Assembly: GCA_947586055.1 (NCBI GenBank)
Contig: CANPXL010000009.1
Location: 1-64,000, forward strand
Direction of reading: 5' to 3'
DNA: 64,000 nucleotides
DNA from: an uncultured Acetatifactor sp.
GTDB lineage: Bacteria > Bacillota > Clostridia > Lachnospirales > Lachnospiraceae
In this document: piece after piece, positions 53,367 through 61,525 of the stretch
How the letters are laid out: every line of letters begins with the position of its first letter
Numbering within the stretch: position 1 is the stretch's first letter
Notes under the pieces: generated by a model
Database searches by the model: none
What the model saw: only the letters and a program-made list of their open reading frames with translations
What the model was told of the DNA's origin: nothing
Program-made: the position numbers and the translations under genes

Positions 53367-54145
53367 CTCATTCCCTCCACAAAGGCAACGATGATCTCCC
53401 GCATTTCGCCGAAGATCATATCCGCCGCGCCCGGCAGCATGCCCGCCGTAAAAAAGATAACCGACAGTCCCACCAGAACCTTCAGCTGCATGCCCACCGC
53501 AAACATATTCATCTGGGGCGCTACCTTCGCAAGAATCCCAAGCACCGCGTTCAGCAGAAGCATCACGCAGAAAATAGGAAGCACTATGCGGAAACCGATC
53601 ACAACGTAATCCGCCAGAAACCGGATCATGGTGTTGACCAGAGAATCCCCGTGAAACACGGCGCCGTTTATCGGGATCAGCACAAAGCTGTCCGCCAGCG
53701 CCCCGAACAGATACCGATACATGCCGGTAGCGATCAGCATCAGCATCAGCACATACTGATACAGCACGCCCGTGATGCTGGACGTGTCCCTGGTCGTGGG
53801 GTCCATCAGCGTCGCCATGGAAAGCCCCGTCTCCATATCCGCCACAGACCCCGCAAAGCTCACGATAGAAGAACAGATCGTGGCCCCAAACCCCAGCAGA
53901 AGCCCCGCAGCCGCCTCCTTTATGATAATGACCGCGTATTCGAGAACGGTGTCATACTCCACAGCGGGCGCCGGCGTCAGCGTCTGATAGAGCAGCACGG
54001 AGGCAAAGAAGCTGAGCGCGATCTTTACGTTGTTGGGCGTATTCTGCATACTGAAAAAAGGCGCGATGAACACAAAACACGACACCCTTGTCAGTATCAG
54101 CAGAAAATATTCCAGATCATATATGGAAAACGAATAATGAATCAT
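53363..54145 (-). CDS. fliR: Flagellar export protein FliR
   Basis: A 260-residue FliR with about six helices, starting with LEYFLLILTRVSCFVFIAPFF. It forms part of the FliPQR export gate. The gene is tightly packed between fliQ and flhB. Confidence 0.94.
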   Translation of the reverse strand: MIHYSFSIYDLEYFLLILTRVSCFVFIAPFFSMQNTPNNVKIALSFFASVLLYQTLTPAPAVEYDTVLEYAVIIIKEAAAGLLLGFGATICSSIVSFAGSVADMETGLSMATLMDPTTRDTSSITGVLYQYVLMLMLIATGMYRYLFGALADSFVLIPINGAVFHGDSLVNTMIRFLADYVVIGFRIVLPIFCVMLLLNAVLGILAKVAPQMNMFAVGMQLKVLVGLSVIFFTAGMLPGAADMIFGEMREIIVAFVEGMR

Positions 54146-54166
54146 ACGCGGCCCGCTCCGTCCCGT

Positions 54167-54439
54167 CTACCGGTGAACATAAAGGCTGAAACTGGACCAC
54201 AGCTGCGTCAGATATTCCACCATGGAATTCATCATCCACGGCCCGAAGATCACAAGCGCCATAAAAACACAGATAATCTTCGGCACAAAAGTCAGCGTCT
54301 GTTCCTGAATGGACGTGACCGTCTGAAAAATACTAATCAGCAAACCGATCACAAGCGACACCAGCAGCACAGGCAGCGACACCTTGATGATAAGAAACAG
54401 CGCATCCCTTGCCATATCGGATACCGCATCTACCGTCAT
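54167..54439 (-). CDS. fliQ: Flagellar export protein FliQ
   Basis: A 90-residue two-helix protein with the family motif PVLLVSLVIGLLISIFQTVT and SIQEQTLTFVPK. It is the lateral component of the FliPQR gate. GGAGG precedes the ATG. Confidence 0.94.
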   Translation of the reverse strand: MTVDAVSDMARDALFLIIKVSLPVLLVSLVIGLLISIFQTVTSIQEQTLTFVPKIICVFMALVIFGPWMMNSMVEYLTQLWSSFSLYVHR

Positions 54440-54477
54440 CGGACAGACCTCCTTTCTTCACTGTAACTCTTCTCACG

Positions 54478-55332
54478 TCAGTAGAATGTCTTTACCAGAT
54501 TGCCGATCACAAGGGACCAGCCGTCCGCCAGTACAAACAGCAAAATCTTAAACGGCATGGAAACCGTTGTAGGCGGCAGCATCATCATGCCCATGCTCAT
54601 CAGCGTGGACGCGACCACCATGTCTATGACGATAAAGGGAATATATATCATAAAGCCGATCCAGAAGGCCTGCCGCAGCTCGCTGATCATAAAGCTGGGA
54701 ATCAGCACGGACATGGGAATGCTGTCAAGATTCCCGTCCCATGCGTCCCCCGCTATGTCCATGAACAGTTCCACGTCCTTGGCCTGGGTCTGGGGATACA
54801 TGAACTCCCGCAGCGGCTGGATCCCGCGCTCAAGCGCTTCCTCCTGCTCTATCACACCGTTTTCAAAGGGCTGTACCGCCTCCGTGTTGATCCGTTCTAT
54901 GGTAGGCTCCATGATGAAGAACGTCAATATGAGCGCCAGCCCGATCAGGATCTGGTTCGGCGGCGCCGTCTGCGTGTTCAGCGCGGCCCTTGTAAAATGA
55001 AGCACTATGATGATCCTGGTAAAGGAAGTCATCATAATGATCAGAATCGGCGCGATGGCGATCATCGTCAGCGTCAGCAGAATCCGCAGCGCCCCGTTCA
55101 GATCGCCGTTTCCCTCATTCATCGTGAGGGTAAAGATATTTCCCACGTTGGGTCTGTTCAGTTCCTCCGGCGTGTCGGCCGCGCCGGGCGGAGTCAGGAC
55201 AGTGGATGTCTGCGAGTCCCCGGTGTCCAGACCGGCGGCAGATACCGGCAGCGAGTCCTGAATACACAATATGCCCACCGTGACCAGCAGGCATATTATC
55301 ACTCTTATTCGCTTAAGCTTATTGTTCATCAT
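54478..55332 (-). CDS. fliP: Flagellar export protein FliP
   Basis: A 284-residue FliP. A signal sequence is followed by an extracellular segment, then helices with FTRIIIVLHFTRAALNTQ, PNQILIGLALILTFFIMEP and PFIVIDMVVASTLMSMGMMM. The N-terminus overlaps the end of fliO by about 14 bases. The start is either of two adjacent ATGs. Confidence 0.95.
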   Translation of the reverse strand: MMNNKLKRIRVIICLLVTVGILCIQDSLPVSAAGLDTGDSQTSTVLTPPGAADTPEELNRPNVGNIFTLTMNEGNGDLNGALRILLTLTMIAIAPILIIMMTSFTRIIIVLHFTRAALNTQTAPPNQILIGLALILTFFIMEPTIERINTEAVQPFENGVIEQEEALERGIQPLREFMYPQTQAKDVELFMDIAGDAWDGNLDSIPMSVLIPSFMISELRQAFWIGFMIYIPFIVIDMVVASTLMSMGMMMLPPTTVSMPFKILLFVLADGWSLVIGNLVKTFY

Positions 55333-55714
55333 CTTCCCGGCTTTCCTTCGGTTCTTCCTCACTGCAGGACTGCCTGCCCACAGCCTTATCCAGAAGCTCC
55401 CTGAACCGGAAATTCCGGACAGGGTCCCCGGTCTTTAACTGATCCTCAGGCACCTGGCCGAGCAGAGTCACCGTATCCCTGCATACTGCAATCACAAAGT
55501 AAGTCCCGCCCACCCGCAGGATCTGAACATACTTGTTGTTTGAAATGCGGCAGGTCTCTATCGTCTGGATATTGGCGCCCGCATTCTGCTGTTTCTGGTA
55601 ATTGGCGATCCATTTTGTAACCGCCGCCGTGACCCCGAGAACCAGCACAAACAAAAGCAGCACGGTGATCAACTGCGCATAGCTTCCTGTATTTCCGGTC
55701 AGCAGAAGACGCAT
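55319..55714 (-). CDS. fliO: Flagellar biosynthesis protein FliO
   Basis: A 131-residue FliO with one N-terminal helix (LITVLLLFVLVLGVTAAVT) and a cytoplasmic part containing QTIETCRISNNKYVQILRVG and a strand-rich FliO fold. It is a chaperone for FliP assembly. Its ATG shares one base with the cheY stop. Confidence 0.88.
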   Translation of the reverse strand: MRLLLTGNTGSYAQLITVLLLFVLVLGVTAAVTKWIANYQKQQNAGANIQTIETCRISNNKYVQILRVGGTYFVIAVCRDTVTLLGQVPEDQLKTGDPVRNFRFRELLDKAVGRQSCSEEEPKESREDDEQ

Positions 55715-56076
55715 CAGCCTACGACCTTCTTCACAGCCTCCAGGACACGTTCCGCCTGGAAGGGCTTCACGATAAAGTCCTTCGCGCCGGCCTGAATGGA
55801 TTCAATCACCATGGCCTGCTGCCCCATCGCGGAGCACATGATCACCTTTGCGCCGGAGTCGGCCTTTCTGATCTCCTTCAGCGCCTGAATTCCGTCCATC
55901 TCCGGCATGGTAATATCCATCAGCACAAGATCGGGGGTCACTTCCTTGTACTTTTCCACGGCTTTCATACCGTTTTCGGCCTCTCCTGCAACATTGTAGC
56001 CGTTCTTTGTGAGGATGTCCTTTATCATCATCCGCATGAACGCCGCATCATCACATATCAAGATATTTTTTGCCAT
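55714..56076 (-). CDS. cheY: Chemotaxis response regulator CheY
   Basis: A 120-residue single-domain receiver with DD at 9-10, phosphoacceptor Asp54 (LVLMDITMPEMDG), Thr/Ser in IMCSAMGQ and Lys in FIVKPF. Placement between fliY and fliO is the same as in Bacillus subtilis. It binds the FliM/FliY switch when phosphorylated by CheA. Confidence 0.95.
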   Translation of the reverse strand: MAKNILICDDAAFMRMMIKDILTKNGYNVAGEAENGMKAVEKYKEVTPDLVLMDITMPEMDGIQALKEIRKADSGAKVIMCSAMGQQAMVIESIQAGAKDFIVKPFQAERVLEAVKKVVG

Positions 56077-56089
56077 TTTATTCGTCCTC

Positions 56090-57424
56090 CTACTTAATGA
56101 TTTCAGTTACTCTTATGCTGAAGCATTCTTCTATGACAACCACTTCGCCTTTTGCCACAAACTTACCGTTTACCAGGACATCTATTGGTTCACCGGCAAT
56201 ACGGTCAAGTTCAATGATCGTACCGGGGGCGAAGTTTAGGATTTCGGAGATAGACTTGGTAGCTCTTCCCAATTCCACCGTGACCTCCAGCGGCACATCC
56301 ATGATCAGGCCGATATTCTCCTGACCCTGAATTCCTCTGCCGTCTCCCGAAAAGTTCTGGAACTGGGCAGGCTGAACATTTACGTTCTGGGACTGCTGAA
56401 CCATTCCCGGTCCCGGCTGCGGCATCATGCCCATCTGCATACCGGCCATGGGGTTCATTCCCATTCCCATCTGCGGCATCATACCCATCTGCATGCCGGC
56501 CATGGAGTTCATCCCCGGCTGCATACCGCCCATGGGATTCATTCCCATCCCCATCTGCATGCCGCCCATGGGGTTCATTCCCATTCCCATCTGCATGCCG
56601 CTCATATCCGGCTGGGCTGCGGCAGGTTCCGGCTGCGGCGCAGGTTCCGGCGCCGCTGCGGCCGTCGCGTCGCTCTGTCCTCCCAACCCCTGATTATCAA
56701 GGAAGGTGGACACCAAGTTCCTTGCGAATTCCACCGGATACAGCTGCATGATCGTACTGTCAACAAGATCGTCGATCTGCATCCGGAAAGACACCTTCAC
56801 GAACACACCGCCCAGAAAGGGAGCAATTTCACCGCCGCTTTTGAATTTTGCCAGATCCAGCAGCGAAGCATCTGGTGGGCTGATGTCGATGGTTTTCTTC
56901 AGCATGGTGGAGAGAGAGGTGGCCGCAGATCCCATCATCTGGTTCATGGCCTCCGAGATCGCGCTCAGATGAAGTTCCCCCAGCTCTCCTTCCGTATTTG
57001 TACCGTCGCCGCCCATCATCAGGTCGGTGATGACCTTTACGTCATGTTCCTTTAACACCAGTATATTGGTTCCGTCCAGTCCCAGCGTATATTTGATCTG
57101 AATGAACACGCAGGGCTTTTCGTATTCCGTCAGCAGCGTATTCCAGCTTGCGATCTCAACCACCGGAGTTGTGATGTTGACCTTCCTGTTGACAAGGGAG
57201 TACAGCGTCGTAGCCGAAGACCCCATGCTGATATTTGCCACCTCGCCGATGGCGTCCTTCTCAATATCCGTGAGAATTTCCGCCACATTCACATCATCCA
57301 GCGGATCATGTTCCGACGTGCCGGCCGTCTCTTCCGAAGCGGAACCGCTGTCCAGATCATCAGAGAGATCCATGCCGTTTAAAAGGGCGTTTATCTCGTC
57401 CTGTGACAGCATACCTCCATCCAT
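56090..57424 (-). CDS. fliY: Flagellar switch protein FliY with Met-rich repeats
   Basis: A 444-residue FliY. An N-terminal FliM-like peptide (MLSQDEINALLNGMD) binds CheY, followed by a CheC-type phosphatase domain with both E-x-x-N motifs (EVANISMGSSATT and EAMNQMMGSAATS), then a C-terminal FliN (SpoA) domain (DVPLEVTVELGRATKSI). Between them about 70 residues consist of a 10-12-residue repeat such as GMQMGMGMNPMG, unusually rich in Met. FliY forms the C-ring with FliM and removes phosphate from CheY-P. Confidence 0.94.
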   Translation of the reverse strand: MDGGMLSQDEINALLNGMDLSDDLDSGSASEETAGTSEHDPLDDVNVAEILTDIEKDAIGEVANISMGSSATTLYSLVNRKVNITTPVVEIASWNTLLTEYEKPCVFIQIKYTLGLDGTNILVLKEHDVKVITDLMMGGDGTNTEGELGELHLSAISEAMNQMMGSAATSLSTMLKKTIDISPPDASLLDLAKFKSGGEIAPFLGGVFVKVSFRMQIDDLVDSTIMQLYPVEFARNLVSTFLDNQGLGGQSDATAAAAPEPAPQPEPAAAQPDMSGMQMGMGMNPMGGMQMGMGMNPMGGMQPGMNSMAGMQMGMMPQMGMGMNPMAGMQMGMMPQPGPGMVQQSQNVNVQPAQFQNFSGDGRGIQGQENIGLIMDVPLEVTVELGRATKSISEILNFAPGTIIELDRIAGEPIDVLVNGKFVAKGEVVVIEECFSIRVTEIIK

Positions 57425-57427
57425 TCT

Positions 57428-58408
57428 CTAGTCCTCCTCTCTGATAACCGAAGTGATCCGAACCGCATAGGAATCTTTTTCGGCACCGGGCAGCGCGGTA
57501 AATTTTTTAATGTTGCCTACATACACATTCATGTCTTCGTCCACCTTGGAATCCAGACGGATGTAATCTCCCACCTGCAGATTGATAAAATCGTTGACAG
57601 AGATCGTGCTCCTGCCCAGCACCGCACGGATTGGGATATCCACTTTCCGGATCAAGGATTCTATGTACATCTCATAGTTTTCATCATGATTTTCCTGCAT
57701 GGTGGAAAACCAGAATCTCGTATTCAGCTTATCCATGACGTCTTCCAGCGTAATGAACGGAAGACATATATTCATCAGCCCTTCCACGTCGCCGATCTTC
57801 ATGTTCAGGGTGACAATGGCGATCATATCGTTGGGCGCGATCACCTGCGCAAACTGAGGATTTGTTTCAAGCCGCTGCATCACCGGCGATATTTCGATCA
57901 CATTCTTCCATGGATCCCGCAGCAGCTGGGTAAACATGATCAGGATCTTCTGTATGATCGTCAGCTCGATCTCGGAAAATTCTCTGCTTTTTTCCAGCGG
58001 GAGGCCGCTTCCTCCCAGCATTCTGTCCAAAATGGCATATCCCAGATTGGTGGCCAGATCCATCAGGATCGAGCCGTTCAGCGGCGCAAAATTTATAATT
58101 CCCAGAATGACCGGATTTGCCAGCGCATTCGTAAATTCACTGAAGGTGACCGTCTCCGAGCTCGCCACGGTGACCTGCACATTCTTCCTCAGATATACGG
58201 GAAGGTTCGTCGCCACCAGACGGCTGTAATGCTCGAAGATCATTTCCAGAGTCCTCAGCTGTTCCTTGGAGAACTTTGTAGGGCGGTTAAAGTCATAATT
58301 CTTGACCTGCTTCTCTTCGCTTTCCTGCATCTGGTCCGCGTCCAGCTCGCCGGTGGACAGCGCCGCCAGCAGGTTATCTATTTCGTTTTGGGACAGAACC
58401 TCACCCAC
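57428..58408 (-). CDS. fliM: Flagellar motor switch protein FliM
   Basis: A 326-residue FliM. The CheY-binding peptide LSQNEIDNLLAAL is at the N-terminus, the middle domain contains INFAPLNGSILMDLATNLGY and IGDVEGLMNICLPF, and a C-terminal SpoA domain follows. A GTG at 58408 is chosen as start since GGAGG lies nine bases upstream and homology starts there; an upstream in-frame start has no support. Confidence 0.95.
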   Translation of the reverse strand: MGEVLSQNEIDNLLAALSTGELDADQMQESEEKQVKNYDFNRPTKFSKEQLRTLEMIFEHYSRLVATNLPVYLRKNVQVTVASSETVTFSEFTNALANPVILGIINFAPLNGSILMDLATNLGYAILDRMLGGSGLPLEKSREFSEIELTIIQKILIMFTQLLRDPWKNVIEISPVMQRLETNPQFAQVIAPNDMIAIVTLNMKIGDVEGLMNICLPFITLEDVMDKLNTRFWFSTMQENHDENYEMYIESLIRKVDIPIRAVLGRSTISVNDFINLQVGDYIRLDSKVDEDMNVYVGNIKKFTALPGAEKDSYAVRITSVIREED

Positions 58409-58462
58409 GAAAGCCCACCTCCTTTGTCCCACACCCAATCCACGGCCGACCGGCCCGTCCGA

Positions 58463-58993
58463 TTACTGGTAGATCACATCGCTGATGGACACCCTGTAAA
58501 TGAAATTCGACTGGAACAGATCCTGAAGCGCGACAAGGATCTCCTCCTTGATCTGATCAAAGTTTTCACGGCACTCCTGTTCCGTATATTCCTGTACCAC
58601 GGAAGCCACCGTGTCCTTGATCTGAATCTCAAGTCCCGCAAGCGTCTCCGGCTGGCCCAGCTTTTCGTAATCCTTATGCTCCGTATCCATGGCGAGCGAC
58701 ATATAGAAAAGGATCATGCCGTCTTTTTCCGTCCCGTCGGGCCCCACCGAAGGCTTTAACTGAATCATCAGCCGGTCCGCCAGAGAATAGGTCGCCGTCT
58801 GGGACAGCGGCACGCCGTTTGAAGCCTCGCCGTCCGGGTCGTAATACTCCAGATTCATCACGGCCGCAATACTGGAGACCAGTTCGCCCGTCTTGCTGTT
58901 GGTACCGATCACGCTGACCATCATAACGGCCGTGAGCGCGATATTCACGATCAATAGAGCCAGAATCAATATACTCAGTAGATTTTTCTTCAT
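58463..58993 (-). CDS. fliL: Flagellar basal-body protein FliL
   Basis: A 176-residue FliL with one N-terminal helix (LLSILILALLIVNIALTAVM) and an extracellular domain of about 140 residues related to stomatin folds (MILFYMSLAMDTEHKDYEK, with the C-terminal SNFIYRVSISDVIY). It surrounds and stabilises stator units. Located between motB and fliM. The ATG at 58993 is inferred from the helix; the ribosome site is weak. Confidence 0.9.
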   Translation of the reverse strand: MKKNLLSILILALLIVNIALTAVMMVSVIGTNSKTGELVSSIAAVMNLEYYDPDGEASNGVPLSQTATYSLADRLMIQLKPSVGPDGTEKDGMILFYMSLAMDTEHKDYEKLGQPETLAGLEIQIKDTVASVVQEYTEQECRENFDQIKEEILVALQDLFQSNFIYRVSISDVIYQ

Positions 58994-59048
58994 ATTCCGC
59001 AGTTGCACCTTTCTGTAAACTGTCTGCCGTCAGGGATTGCCGGCGCCG

Positions 59049-59885
59049 TCATGACGGATTGTAAATCCTGATCTCCACTCTTCTGTTGCTGCGCCTGCCT
59101 TCGTCCGTGTCGTTGCCCGCCACGGGATGACGGTCTCCCATCCCTGCATGCTGCAGCTGCGCAGGGTCGAGGTTCGTGTGATCCACAAGATAATAAAATA
59201 CCGAAAGCGCTCTCGCGCTGCTGAGTTCCTCGTTGTCGGCATACTTCGCGTTGTGCATGGGGACGTTGTCCGTATGCCCTTCGATCTCAATCGTCCCCTC
59301 TCCGTACTTTTCCAGAATCACGCCGATCCGGTCCAGAACCTGTTCCGCGTTTTTCTTAAGCTCGGCGCTGCCCGAATCAAACAGCAGCGCGCCGTTCATG
59401 GTCAGTTTTATATACTGGGCGGTAAAACTCACATCCACTTCATCGCCGATGCCGCTGTCCGCCACGGCCTCTTCCACCTCTTCCGCCGTCTCCTCATTTT
59501 CCTGAAGCTGAAGGGCGTCCATGGCCTGCTGCAGCTGTTCCGCCGTTACATTTTCCGGAAACTTTTCAAATTCTTCCAGACTTTCACCGTTCTCAGAGCT
59601 GTCCGCCGTTTTTCCGGTGCTGTTGATATATTCGTCAAGCTCGTTGAGCTGGCTGACGCCGTTGCTGACAAGGACACCGTCCCCTATCGCCGTGGAACCT
59701 GCGGGAAAAATGTTGAACGTCGCATTGTTCATGGCCGCCACAAATTCCGCAAGTTTCTGCTCATCCATGTTGGACATGGCGAATAACATGACAAAGAAGC
59801 AGAGCAGCAGATTCATCAGGTCGCTGAACGTAGTCTGCCATTCCGGCGCGCCTTTCTTCGGTTCCTCCGCCTTGCGCTTTGCCAT
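59049..59885 (-). CDS. motB: Flagellar stator protein MotB
   Basis: A 278-residue MotB. One helix carries the proton- or sodium-binding Asp in FSDLMNLLLCFFVMLFAMS. A long plug and linker lead to an OmpA-type peptidoglycan-binding domain (FDSGSAELKKNAEQVLDRIG, IEIEGHTDNVPMH). Its ATG shares a base with the motA stop (TAATG). Confidence 0.95.
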   Translation of the reverse strand: MAKRKAEEPKKGAPEWQTTFSDLMNLLLCFFVMLFAMSNMDEQKLAEFVAAMNNATFNIFPAGSTAIGDGVLVSNGVSQLNELDEYINSTGKTADSSENGESLEEFEKFPENVTAEQLQQAMDALQLQENEETAEEVEEAVADSGIGDEVDVSFTAQYIKLTMNGALLFDSGSAELKKNAEQVLDRIGVILEKYGEGTIEIEGHTDNVPMHNAKYADNEELSSARALSVFYYLVDHTNLDPAQLQHAGMGDRHPVAGNDTDEGRRSNRRVEIRIYNPS

Positions 59886-60679
59886 TACTCTTCACCTCCC
59901 GCTTCGCCGCCGGCATTCTCTCTGTCCTTGGGAGCCAGGAAGGATTTCAGTTTTTCCTCAATTACTCTCGGGTTCTCGCCTGCCTGAATGGAAAGAAGGC
60001 CTTCGATCATGACTTCCTTCATCATCATTTCTCCCTCGTTGTCGGCCTTCAGCTTCGCGGCCACGGGAGAACAGATCCAGTTTGCGAGTATGGAGCCGTA
60101 CAGGGTCGTGATCAGAGCCACCGCCATGGCAGGGCCCAGCGCCGCCACATCTCCCATGTTATACAGCATATGTACCAGTCCGATCAGGGTGCCGATCATA
60201 CCCCAGGCGGGGCCCATGGCTCCCAGCGTATCCCAGAAACCGATCCGGGTCTTATGTCTTCCCTCGATGCTGACAAGCTCCGTCTCCATGATCGCCCGGA
60301 CCAGATCCGGATCCGTTCCGTCCACGATCAGCAGGATTCCCTTCTTCAGAAACGGCTCTTCCATGTCGGCCGCCGCTTCCTCCAGAGACAAAAGTCCTTC
60401 CTTTCGGGCGACGTTGGACAGATCTATGATCTTCTGAATCATCTCGGAAGTATTTAACGCAGGCGCCTTGAAGATCAGCGTAAAGCTTTTCAGTCCCCCG
60501 ATAAAATCCGGCATGCTGACGGAAGTCATAGTCGCAAAAACAGCGCCACCGAAGGTGATGATCGCCGAGGGAAGATTCAGATATTCCGGTACAATGTTCG
60601 CAAGACCCGCGCTGCTGATCAGACCGTAAACCATCATGACCAGGCACAGCAAAAAACCAGCCAAAGATGCTATATCCAC
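59885..60679 (-). CDS. motA: Flagellar stator protein MotA
   Basis: A 264-residue MotA with four helices and a cytoplasmic loop containing the charged residues that contact FliG. Motifs include LNLPSAIITFGGAVFATMTS and a TM3-TM4 stretch GMIGTLIGLVHMLYNMG. The GTG at 60679 is chosen because AGGTGA precedes it and the family begins with DIASLAG-type residues. In Bacillus subtilis motAB are outside the fla/che operon; here they are inside. Confidence 0.93.
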   Translation of the reverse strand: MDIASLAGFLLCLVMMVYGLISSAGLANIVPEYLNLPSAIITFGGAVFATMTSVSMPDFIGGLKSFTLIFKAPALNTSEMIQKIIDLSNVARKEGLLSLEEAAADMEEPFLKKGILLIVDGTDPDLVRAIMETELVSIEGRHKTRIGFWDTLGAMGPAWGMIGTLIGLVHMLYNMGDVAALGPAMAVALITTLYGSILANWICSPVAAKLKADNEGEMMMKEVMIEGLLSIQAGENPRVIEEKLKSFLAPKDRENAGGEAGGEE

Positions 60680-60710
60680 AATAATCACCTGACATTCTGC
60701 ATGATTAAAA

Positions 60711-60896
60711 CTATTCCGCAAAAATATCCTTTCGATACAATTTTACAAGATTTTTTATCTCTTGTCTACTTTCTTTTACAATTATTTTTTTCCCTGTGGT
60801 AAGCGTTATCACCGTATCCGGCGTCTCTTCCACGACCTCGAACAAATGGGGGTTCACCAGAATCTTCACCCCGTTGAGTTTCGTCACTTCGATCAT
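60711..60896 (-). CDS. flbD: FlbD/SwrD family protein
   Basis: A 61-residue FlbD protein (MIEVTKLNGVKILVNPHLFE, ITLTTGKKIIVKES). The Bacillus homologue SwrD raises motor power by stabilising stators. That fits its place directly before motA. GGAG lies about ten bases before the ATG. Confidence 0.93.
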   Translation of the reverse strand: MIEVTKLNGVKILVNPHLFEVVEETPDTVITLTTGKKIIVKESRQEIKNLVKLYRKDIFAE

Positions 60897-60932
60897 AGGG
60901 CCGCCTCTCCTTCATACAGGCAGAATCAATTT

Positions 60933-60957
60933 AGGGGAACGGAAAATCCGTTCCCCT
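60933..60957 (-). promoter_or_regulatory. 11-bp hairpin upstream of flbD
   Basis: AGGGGAACGGA and its perfect complement around a three-base loop. There is no T run on either strand. It lies about 36 bases before flbD and may be an mRNA processing or stabilising structure. Confidence 0.6.
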
Positions 60958-61017
60958 ATTGTTGTACCATATATACGGCTTCATTGCAAGTTAAAACTGC
61001 AATTTGGCATAATTCAC

Positions 61018-61492
61018 CACAGTTCAGCCGGCAGCCGGATGCATTGAAAAATCATGCTCGCATGAATTTTTCGATGCATCCGACTGCCGAGGGAGCGCCA
61101 TTTCATGAGCAAAGGCAGGCGCGAAGCGCCGAACAGCGCGGCAGCGCGGCTTTGCGAATGGCGCGCGCTGAACTGGTCCGTTCCATGGCAAAGGCAGGCG
61201 CGAAGCGCCGAATCGCGCGTTGGCGCGGCTTTGCGAATGGCGCGCGCCGAAACTGGTCCGTTCCATGGCAAAGGCAGGCGCGAAGCGCCGAACAGCGCGG
61301 CAGCGCGGCTTTGCGAATGGCGCGCGCTGAACTGGTCCGTTCCATGGCAAAGGCAGGCGCGAAGCGCCGAATCGCGCGTTGGCGCGGCTTTGCGAATGGC
61401 GCGCGCCGAAACTGGTCCGTTCCATGGCAAAGGCAGGCGCGAAGCGCCGAATCGCGCGTTGGCGCGGCTGCGTCCGGCGCGCGCCGAAACTG
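61018..61492 (+). repeat. Expanded copy of the dispersed repeat element between flgE and flbD
   Basis: This fills most of the 629-base gap. It begins with the same CACAGTTCAGCC end as the rpsB copy, then the palindrome (61030-61088), then the conserved GGGAGCGCCATTTCATGAGC. Where the rpsB copy has one GC-rich module, here there are five in tandem. The first GCTGAACTG after module one corresponds to the right end of a single-unit element, so the array grew beyond that end. Several long frames are open across it because the repeat lacks stops; I do not call them genes. Confidence 0.88.
61111..61492 (+). repeat. Five tandem 79/80-bp modules in A-B-A-B-B order
   Basis: Each module starts AAAGGCAGGCGCGAAGCGCC. 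Type A (79 bases, starts at 61111 and 61270) continues GAACAGCGCGGCAGCGCGG; type B (80 bases, starts at 61190, 61349 and 61429) continues GAATCGCGCGTTGGCGCGG. The A-B dimer of 159 bases is duplicated almost perfectly; the last B is truncated and altered (GGCTGCGTCCGGCGC in place of the usual GGCTTTGCGAATGGCGC). Confidence 0.92.
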
Positions 61493-61525
61493 TTGCGATT
61501 CCCCAAAAGCCGCCCATGTCGAAAA

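Noticed and set aside
61111-61492. CRISPR array
   Set aside because: The 79/80-base modules are contiguous, with no unique spacers, no cas genes are nearby, and the units are diverged in blocks.
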